Source: Metamycoplasma equirhinis
GTDB lineage: Bacteria > Bacillota_I > Bacilli_A > Mycoplasmatales > Metamycoplasmataceae
Direction of reading: 5' to 3'
Assembly (NCBI RefSeq): GCF_006385185.1
Contig: NZ_VFIX01000001.1
Coordinates: 1-64,000, forward strand
Length of the DNA: 64,000 nt
The notes below the pieces were generated by a model. The model made no database searches. It was not told where the DNA came from and was given only the letters and a program-made list of their open reading frames with translations. Every line of letters starts with the position of its first letter. Within the stretch, counting starts at the first letter, position 1. A program made the translations under genes and the position numbers. Positions 54,618 to 64,000 of this stretch are shown here, one piece after another.

Positions 54618-54642
54618 AAGGTAGCTTTATGCTACTTTTTTT
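54618..54642 (+). terminator. Terminator after the small membrane protein gene
   Basis: AAGGTAGC-tttat-GCTACTT followed by TTTTT, just past the stop. Confidence 0.8.
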
Positions 54643-54748
54643 AATATTTTTTAAGTCAAAATACGCGAAATAAGCTTCCCAACAAAATAATGTTATTTTA
54701 ATATACAATAGTAAAAGGTTTTCTTCCGGCGAAATAAATCATATTTTT

Positions 54749-54775
54749 TTAGCACTTTAATAAAAAGAGTGCTAA
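54749..54775 (+). promoter_or_regulatory. CIRCE operator (HrcA site) before dnaK
   Basis: TTAGCACTT-N9-GAGTGCTAA matches the CIRCE consensus TTAGCACTC-N9-GAGTGCTAA at 17 of 18 arm positions, with the exact 9-base spacer. HrcA repressor bound here would link dnaK expression to heat stress. It is the only CIRCE I saw in the window; hrcA itself is not here. Confidence 0.95.
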
Positions 54776-54823
54776 AATATAACTTGTAGATATTCAGAAA
54801 TAGATTTATAAAAAAATATTTAA

Positions 54824-56644
<1,821 letters not shown>

Positions 56645-56669
56645 CTATATATCTCAATAACGATAAATG

Positions 56670-56696
56670 GCGCCTTCTTATGTAAGACGCTTTTTT
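56670..56696 (+). terminator. Terminator after dnaK
   Basis: GCGCCTT and AAGACGC pair with one mismatch around a 7-base loop, followed by TTTTTT, about 25 bases past the stop. Confidence 0.7.
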
Positions 56697-56723
56697 ATTT
56701 AATATAATTAATAAAAGGAAAAT

Positions 56724-58400
56724 ATGCATTTAAACAGGAAATTATGAATTTTAGGTGGTGTTGCAGCAACTATTTTGCCCGCTGTTGTAACATCATGTGA
56801 TTTAAAAATAAAGGAAGATAAGAATATAAAAGTAGACAGGAAAAAAACTTTGCTTTTTAATTTATCTAATGTTTACAATATTGATGAAAATTTTGTTGAC
56901 TTATATTTTATAAACAATGGAAATGTGCCTTATGTTAGTGTTGTTGATACTTTTTATAAATTCGGTGGCTTTTTTGATACTTCAAATTTTTCAATCTCAA
57001 AAAACTTGTTTTCTTCAGAAATAAAATTTTTACCGCTTTCGGATAATTTTTATTCAACACCGTTTTATATTGATACAAATAAGAATACGCTATCTTTTCG
57101 TGATTATTACTTTTATAATTTTGTTAAACCAAATAACATCACAAATTATTCGCGCCACTTAAAGGTTGTTTCGTCAAGTTTGGAAAATAGAAGCTTAAAA
57201 AAAACGACAATTAATTTTAATGAATACGGTATCGATATTTACAAAAAAGACGGAAAAATTTTGATGCCGCTAGTAGTATTTAATACTTTATTCTTTAGCC
57301 AAAATTATTTCAATTTATACTATAATGGCGAAGCCTTGATAGCCACAGATTACGCTTTAATTGATGGAATGAATAATTTAGAAACTATAAGAAAATCAAA
57401 ATGAAATGATACTAAGGCGCCTAAAGATATTCGTGAAATGACATACAAACATATTAATTTTATAATGGATAATTTTTATGGTTTAAGAGTAAAAAATAAA
57501 TATCGAAACTTTTCAAAGTGAATAAATGATTCAAGAAAAAAAGATTTACTAAGTGATAATCAATATTTCTTTAATCGTAATTATGCTGAGTTTTTTCATC
57601 GCAATTTAGATGAATTGCACACTAGAGTTTCAATGCCTTCATTTTTTAATAAAGCTAATGATACAATTGTAAAAATGGATGCTTACAAAAATAATATGGG
57701 TTTATTTAGGGAACGTTATATAGAAACTTATCAAAAACTAGAACAACAAAGAAAAGCAAAGTCATATCAAAATGAAGGAATAAGATACAAGGGCGATACT
57801 GCCATAATAACATTCAATCAATTTAAAACTGCACCAAATAAACAGGAAACCGCTAACAACGATTCATATCAATTTTTCAAAATAGCAATGAAAGAAATAA
57901 AACAAAAAAATATTAAAAATATTGTGATTGATTTATCTTTGAATGGCGGTGGAAATATTGGTGCAATGCTACGTGTACTAGGTTTTATAACTGATAGGCA
58001 AATTCCATTAATTGGCCATGAACTATTAACCAATCAAATTGTTAGAGAAAATTACAAAATTGATACAGACGGTGATAGAAGATATGATCGTGATGCGTAT
58101 ACACAGTACAACTGAAATTTATTAGTTGGCATCAATACATTTAGTGCAGCTAATTTATTTACAAGTATTTTTAATGATTTAAAATTAGGAAAAATAATTG
58201 GACAAAAAACTGGTGGCGGAATGTGCTCTGTTTTGCCGATAGTTTTAGCTGATGGAACAACAGTTGAAATAAGTTCAAATAATTGTTCTATCAATTTAGA
58301 CTTAAATGAAATTGAATCAGGAGTAAAAGTCGACAAGATATTAAATTATGATGACTTTTACGATGACGATAAATTAATTAATGCAATAAAAGGAAAATAA
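56724..58400 (+). CDS. Lipoprotein with a peptidase S41 (C-terminal processing) domain
   Basis: A 558-residue exported protein. The signal peptide ends at a lipobox AVVTSC (Cys ~25). The C-terminal third is an S41 protease domain: IVIDLSLNGGGNIGAM (the D.R.N.GG-like strand), VGINTFSAANLF with nucleophile Ser 474, then IIGQKTGGGMC and VEISSNNC. The catalytic Lys of the Ser-Lys dyad probably lies in the IGQK.GG segment. The N-terminal ~300 residues are unrecognised. AAAAGGA precedes the ATG. Several UGA codons are Trp. The target is unknown; surface protein processing is inference. Confidence 0.83.
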
Positions 58401-58407
58401 GAAAATA

Positions 58408-58452
58408 TTTCGCAATAGCAACCAAAAAAACTAATTGCGATTTATTTTTTGC
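58408..58452 (+). terminator. Weak terminator after the S41 lipoprotein gene
   Basis: CGCAAT and ATTGCG flank a 17-base loop and are followed by TTTATTTTTT about 10 bases past the stop. Confidence 0.45.
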
Positions 58453-58601
58453 TATTTTAATTAAGCAATAAAAATTTAAGCGATTTTATATTTTTTTTGT
58501 AAATTCAATGTCAATTATGCTATTATTTAATTAAAAAATACAAAATAAAATTAACAACTAGTTAATAAATTTATATTATTTTGATTCAGGAAGGTTAAAT
58601 T

Positions 58602-60470
58602 ATGACTAAAACAATTAGCGACATAGAAGCTAAAAAAAATAACAACTTTTTTGCTAATGTTAAATTTTTATCACAAATTTTGTTTGCTAAAAAAAATACA
58701 TACATTATCCCAATTGTATTTTTCTTATTAAATTTAATTGCGGCAATTTCGTTTGCATTTATAAAAATTGAAGGCAGATTTTTACCAATAATTACATATG
58801 CAATTGCATTTATTGAATTAATGCTTACTGTCGTTTATTCAAGTCTAAAGCATTTGAATCTTTATCACGATTTAGAAAAAGAGGGGGTTGAAATAATTTT
58901 ATTTTCTAAACCTATTTCGAGAAAAAAAATTATTTTATCAAAAATTTTTGTCTCGTTGATAGTTGGTAGTTTTTGAACCTTAGTTCTAGCAATTTCTAAT
59001 ATGTTTTTATTGATCAAATTAGATTTATTGCCATGATATTTAATGTTTATATATACATTTTTAGCAATGTTTTCAGTTTATGTTATTTTTGGCAATATCG
59101 TTTCAATGATATCAATTAAATTAAATAAAGATATGTCAGTTGCGCTCGCCTTGTTAATGTTTGCGCCAATCGCTATCGGCGGAACATTTATTCAGTCAAA
59201 TTCGACATCAACGATGAATAATGTTGCACATTATTTAAATAAAGAATATAAATATCATCATTCAAAAACCGAAGCCGATTTTGAAAAATTCTTTTTGAAT
59301 AAGAAGAAAAATGACTCGCTTTATTTAATACCTAATGGGCAAGGCAAAAAAATCGAAAATTGACAAAAAGAATATTTAGAAAAGGCTTTTAACGCTTCGA
59401 AAAATTCTGCACTAGAATGACAAACATATTCGTGAATAGCTTTTCCTTACCAAATGTTAGACATATTTAATACTAAAAGTGAAAATATATTTGAATTAGC
59501 TTCAAATGAACGTAAAACAAATATGGACAAATACCTATACTACAAAAATAATGATGAACTAAGTTATTCATATAAATTAACAAATAAATCAAATGATTTA
59601 ATTTATAAAAATGTTAATGGGCAATATCAATATATTTTTCCTAATATTTTAAAATTAAATTCTCACTTTAATAATCAAGATAATACTGGTCTGATTTATA
59701 TTCGCAAAAATATTGATTCTATAGATGCGAGATTCCCTGAAGATGAACTTGAATTAGCAAGGCCCGAAACATTTGAAGGTGAATTAAAATGAAAATACAT
59801 TTTTGAACTTTTAAATCACCAAGAATTTAATAAATTTGCTGAAGATTTCTTTGGAAACTTTGAAAAGAAGTTTGTCGGAAGGATTGAAACACATGCAAAT
59901 CTTGTTGCTGCTAAAATTGACATCGTGGACTCACTACAATTTGCTTTGAATAATAAGGAAAATATTTTGAATAAAATTATTGATCCTTCAACTACTATTT
60001 TTGATCAATATGCAGTTGTTAATAGAATTATTAAAAGCGATATCGAAAGAAAAATTTATTTAACAACTGCATTAATATATTATGCTTACTTTAAATATCA
60101 AAATTCATTTATTTTAAATGCTTTATTAATAAATGATAATGAAGCAAAAAAATATACACCTTCATCTTACAATATTTCAATTGATGGAAAAGATTTCATA
60201 ATTGGTGGCGTTAAATCCGTTACGCCAAGACAAGTAGCAATTAAAAAAACACCACAAGATCCTGAAAAAATTGTTACTAGATACACAATTGAATATGACA
60301 CAGAAGATAATATAACAACAGGTCTTTTTGCCACCACAAATGAAGTTATGACTATTGAAAGAAATAAAAAAGTTAATAATAAAAATTTATACATTTTAAT
60401 TTGAATTTCAATCGCAACTTTATTTGCTTTTCTTAACGGTTTTATATATTATAGAAAGGATTATAAATAA
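58602..60470 (+). CDS. ABC transporter permease with large extracytoplasmic domain
   Basis: A 622-residue membrane protein. Helices cluster at the N-terminus (IIPIVFFLLNLIAAISFAFI; FLPIITYAIAFIELMLTVVYSSL; ILSKIFVSLIVGSFWTLVLAISNMFLLI; LMFIYTFLAMFSVYVIFGNIVSMI; VALALLMFAPIAIGGTFI) and one closes the protein (LYILIWISIATLFAFLNGFIYYR); about 370 polar residues lie between. The ISRKKIILSKIF stretch is like the coupling part of ABC-2 permeases. Its stop overlaps the start of the ATPase gene by one base. Six or so UGA codons are Trp. Substrate unknown. Confidence 0.78.
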
Positions 60471-61177
60471 TGAATTTAGCAATTCTTAAAATTAATAATT
60501 TAACTAAAATATATCCAAAAAGCGACAAAGGAATTAAAGAAATTTCGTTTGAAGTCCCAACTGGCGACTTTCATTCATTTATTGGCGAAAACGGTGCTGG
60601 TAAGACTACAACAATAAAGACTATTATTGGCTTATACACTAAATACACAGGCGAAATTTTAATTGATGGAATTAGTAGCAAAGAAGAATCAAGCAAATCA
60701 ATAATCGGTTATGTACCCGAAGTTGCTAATTTTCCCAAAGAATTAACCACTAATGCTTACTTAAAATATTTAGCACTTTTATCCAATATTGATTCCAAAA
60801 TTGCACAAAACCGAATTGATGAAATGCTAAAAAAATTTGGTATTTATGACCTTAAAAATAAATGCCCTTATTCGTTTAGTTCGGGACAAAAGAAAAAAGT
60901 ATTATTAATTCAAGCTTTGATCCATAAACCTAAATTATTAATTCTAGATGAACCATCAGCAAACTTAGATCCCACAGCTCGCTTTGAATTATTTACTTTA
61001 TTAAATGAATTAAAAAAAGAGGGAGTAACCATTTTTATTTCATCACATATTTTAACTGAAATTGATCGTTATACCGATTCATTAACTTTAATACATAATG
61101 GTGAAATTTTATATAACGGTAAAAAATACTCTAATTTGGAGAATATCTTTTATGATAAAGTTATTAAAAACAACTAA
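60470..61177 (+). CDS. ABC transporter ATP-binding protein
   Basis: A 235-residue ATPase. Walker A GENGAGKTTTIKTI (about residues 39-52), Q-loop replaced by IGYVPEV, signature FSSGQKKKVL, Walker B LLILDEPSANLD and H-loop ISSHIL. The D-loop and H-loop are intact. It pairs with the permease in front (TAATG overlap) and is followed, with a 26-base overlap, by an exported protein gene, so the unit is an operon of at least five genes. Confidence 0.93.
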   Translation: MNLAILKINNLTKIYPKSDKGIKEISFEVPTGDFHSFIGENGAGKTTTIKTIIGLYTKYTGEILIDGISSKEESSKSIIGYVPEVANFPKELTTNAYLKYLALLSNIDSKIAQNRIDEMLKKFGIYDLKNKCPYSFSSGQKKKVLLIQALIHKPKLLILDEPSANLDPTARFELFTLLNELKKEGVTIFISSHILTEIDRYTDSLTLIHNGEILYNGKKYSNLENIFYDKVIKNN

Positions 61178-62300
61178 AAAAATTATTGCTGTTTCCTCGC
61201 TTTCGCCTTTGATTATTACGCCTCTTCTTTCGGCAACTTGTCAAAGAATTCATCGCTACAAAGATAACAAAAAAGACTTCAAATTAAAAGAATATGACCA
61301 TTTTTTGGAAAATAAAAATATTGCTTCAACATTGAGTTTTTATAAACAAAACCAATCTGAATTAAATGCATACGTTGATTATCAAACAACAATGACACCT
61401 AAAAAATTTGGTGAATTAAGTGTTGCACTTACATGATTTACTCCCTTTCTAAATGACATAAAATCTTATCCTACAGAATATTTGCCAATATCTGAAAAAT
61501 CGCAAAAAATTTTAATCAAAACATTGCAAAATGATTGACTTTGGATGTTGAAAAATATTCATAAAATGTCATACACGTTTAACCCTTACGGTTCGAAATA
61601 CGCTAGACCTTCTTATGATGAATTTTTGGTTGAGGAAAATATTCATAAATATAAAACATCACCGATTGATGATGCGAAATTATTCAATTACATTACTAAA
61701 TTATTTTCCGATTCAACAATTAAATTGCAAAACAATAAAATCAAAAATAATAACTTAAACTTCGCATTTGAAATCCCTTTAGATAAAAAAAATATTCAAG
61801 TTGATAAATATAAAAAAATTACTGTTAAATATTTATTTTTAACAGAAAATATTGTGACTAAATTATATGAAATGACTAGCGAAGATAATTTAAGATCGGT
61901 TGTTTTATCATATGATTTGCTTTACATTGATTGAAGTAAAATTTTTCAATCTAAAAATGAATACATTAAGTCGCTTGAATTAAGTATTTGAGAAAAACGT
62001 ACCGCTAAAGCTAAATACAATAAAGCTTATCTTGATAGACAATTAAAAGATGAATATGAAGAATCACAAATTTTAGGACAAGATGACCCAGACGAAAAAA
62101 TGTCGGAAGAAGAATATAAAAGACGTTTGTTAGAAAACGAAAAAAATGCATGAAACGGTTTGAAAGATATTGACTTTTTGAGACCTTTTTCATCAGAATA
62201 TCTAGACGCTTTAACAAACACTATTAATAAAATTTATTTAGCTGAGGAAAATAAATGAAGCATTTTTAAATTTACATGGAGGTTCATTGATGAAGGCTAA
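61152..62300 (+). CDS. Exported protein with aromatic motif, first of three tandem paralogs
   Basis: A 382-residue protein. A signal peptide runs to SATC (Cys ~29, a lipobox-like LLSATC), followed by a charged domain. At about residues 128-137 it has NDWLWMLKNI followed by SYTFNPYG. The later part is helical and charged. Comparable motifs occur in the next two genes (NWLLFFENM and DWLWFLYNI). Some mycoplasma genomes name such genes aromatic motif membrane protein, from memory. GGAG lies before the ATG, which overlaps the end of the ABC ATPase by 26 bases. Seven or so UGA codons are Trp. Role unknown; may be a substrate-side partner of the ABC transporter. Confidence 0.7.
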
Positions 62301-63111
62301 TAAAAAAATTATTATTTTACCGTCATTAATATTACCCTTACTTCCTCCTGTTTCAATTTCGTGTGCTAATACAAATGCTAATTTGCAAAATCTAATTGAC
62401 AAAAAAGGTGACATTATTGATAATGTTGATAAAGATATTGAAACAAAAAAACAATTTATTCAGACAATATTAAATTCTTTATATGATAGCAATTTGCTTA
62501 AAATGGAACAATACATTAATTCGCTACCTAAAACAAAAGAACAAATTAATCATTCAATTAATTCACTAGCAAGAGAAATGAAAAAACATGAAGATAAAAA
62601 AGTTATCATGCTTCAGGAATGGCTTTCGAAAAATTGACTATTATTTTTTGAGAACATGGATAAATTTAACTTAATTTTCGATAAATGAATTTCGCCAAAC
62701 CCAAAGGAAGGTAAAGACGAATTTAACAAAATAATCGCACAATATTCAAATAAGGTTTCTAAGTTAGAAAAATATAGTGAAACAAAAATAGAAGGTAACA
62801 CTATTGACTCGAGCCGTGTTGCCGAATGAAGTCAACATACATATAAAAAGAGTAATTATTATGTTGGTCATAAAAATATTGTTTTCGAATTTTACATTGA
62901 CTTAAATAAAAATGAAATCGTTTTTAACCCATTTGTTTGATATTTTCAAAATACAAAAGAAAATATTTCATTGGGAACTATTGACACAATATATCATTCG
63001 TGTTGATTGCATCATAGCGAACATGAATTTGTAAACGGTTTTGAAGGGAAATTAGTAAAAAAATACGGTCATCCCGCTTCAATGCTATTAATACCTAAAG
63101 GAGATAACTAA
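62290..63111 (+). CDS. Lipoprotein with aromatic motif, second of three tandem paralogs
   Basis: A 273-residue exported protein. The signal peptide ends at a lipobox VSISC (Cys ~25). It has SKNWLLFFENMDKFNLIFDK at about residues 114-133, the equivalent of NDWLWMLKNI in its neighbour, and later Trp-rich FVWYFQNT and SCWLHHSEHEF. The ATG sits 11 bases inside the end of the previous gene, with TGGAGG seven bases upstream. Several UGA are Trp. Probably coupled to its neighbours. Function unknown. Confidence 0.7.
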
Positions 63112-64000
63112 TGACAAAGCAAAAAAAATTAGTTTTGGGATTAAGTGCTACTACTGCTATTGCATTTGCATTTTCAGTCGCTACTCCCTTTATCGTTAGA
63201 AAACAAAATAATCATCAAAAAATTGTTGCTCAATTTACCGAAAAAATCGAAAAAGAAACAGAAATTAGAAAGGATTTTAATTTATTTGTTAATAGTCAAC
63301 CAATTAAAAAAACATTGGAAATTTTGTTTAGACATGAAAAAGATTCTAAAAAAGCTATGACTGAATATATAGAGAACCAATACAAACTAATTTTTTCAAA
63401 TAAGCACAATTTAATTAGAAATAAATTATTTTTTATTAACGGGATAACTAATTCGCTAAGTCAACAAGATAATTTATTGTGATTAACAGAGGAAAAAAAG
63501 CCTTATTTTAAGCGTAATGATTCCAAATATTTTGAAACCGAATTTGGAAAAATGCTAACAGAAGATTGACTTTGATTCTTATATAATATAACTTACTTTA
63601 GATTTGCTTTTACACCAAATAAGGCGGATTTGTCAGACCAAAATTTAGAAAATATTGTTAAAATAAGCAAAGATATTGGTGCCTTTTATAATCCAAAATC
63701 AAATATTTTAATTGATTATTCGCATCAAACCATTATTGATGACAAAAATGATAATACCATCACTTATACTTTTGATTATCTTACTGCTGAAGGTTTCATT
63801 TTGCATTTTGAAATCAAAAAAGAAATGCTTGAAATAAACGGTAAAAGAGTTGAAGGAAAAATTTTGCATAAAGACATTTTGCCAATAATGTATACTTTTA
63901 CAAAAATAAGAAAATCAAAAAACATTTTGCGTGATTTCGACATTCGTAGATACTCTAGTGTATTTAGTGATTTTCAGGATCTTGAAAACACATCAATCAA
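63111..64000 (+). CDS. Exported protein with aromatic motif, third tandem paralog (cut by window edge)
   Basis: At least 296 residues, continuing beyond the window. It has an N-terminal membrane helix (LVLGLSATTAIAFAFSVATPFIV) with no Cys, so it is an anchored or secreted form rather than a lipoprotein. TEDWLWFLYNITYFRFAFTPN at about residues 149-169 closely matches NDWLWMLKNI and following in the first paralog. AAAGGAG precedes the ATG, which overlaps the previous stop by one base (TAATG). Function unknown. Confidence 0.7.

Overview
The window is AT-rich bacterial DNA in which UGA must be read as tryptophan: about two dozen conserved proteins (NusG, LysS, LepA, UvrB, PolC, DnaK and others) run through in-frame UGA codons, and every convincing gene ends in TAA or TAG. 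Together with the small gene set, many lipoproteins of mycoplasma type and the absence of wall-synthesis genes, this points to a mycoplasma. The 5' end of the 16S rRNA gene at the left edge resembles, from memory, the M. hominis cluster (Metamycoplasma). I cannot name the species.

Layout. 1-1441 (minus): 16S rRNA start and leader, then rpmG-secE-nusG. 1550-4347 (plus): EzrA-like protein and thiI. 4406-18405 (minus): lysS, small membrane proteins, lepA, a heterodimeric ABC exporter, ackA, a MnuA-type nuclease lipoprotein and uvrB, with tRNA-Arg(CCU) on the plus strand. 18548-20941 is a variable patch: an LRR lipoprotein, a VapD-like gene, a decayed nuclease-like gene and tRNA-Ser(CGA). 21003-39876 (minus) is mostly housekeeping: smc (interrupted by a TAA), an IS30 remnant, an AEC transporter, then glyA-asp23-fakA-plsX-rnc, and ftsY-ylxM, pyrH-frr-cdsA-polC. 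40018-47055 (plus): a lipoprotein, a MATE transporter and a 1,411-residue SGNH-hydrolase lipoprotein. 47130-49127 (minus): an HExxH metalloprotease. 49187-53668 (plus): rsmD-gmk-PP2C-Ser/Thr kinase-rsgA-rpe. 54175-64000 (plus): a small membrane protein, dnaK behind a CIRCE operator, an S41-protease lipoprotein, and an ABC permease/ATPase followed by three tandem exported paralogs, the last cut by the window edge.

How the genes work together. The Asp23-FakA-PlsX-Rnc block together with CdsA suggests use of imported fatty acids for phospholipid. LepA, Frr, NusG, SecE, FtsY and YlxM serve translation and protein targeting. AckA yields ATP from acetyl phosphate. The PP2C/kinase pair is the only evident signalling module. 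Much of the rest is surface machinery (nuclease, proteases, esterase-like lipoprotein, exporters) suited to a wall-less parasite. The most unusual items are the nonsense codon in smc, the ABC-linked family of tandem paralogs with an aromatic motif, the EzrA-like protein, the giant SGNH lipoprotein and the VapD/decayed-nuclease patch.
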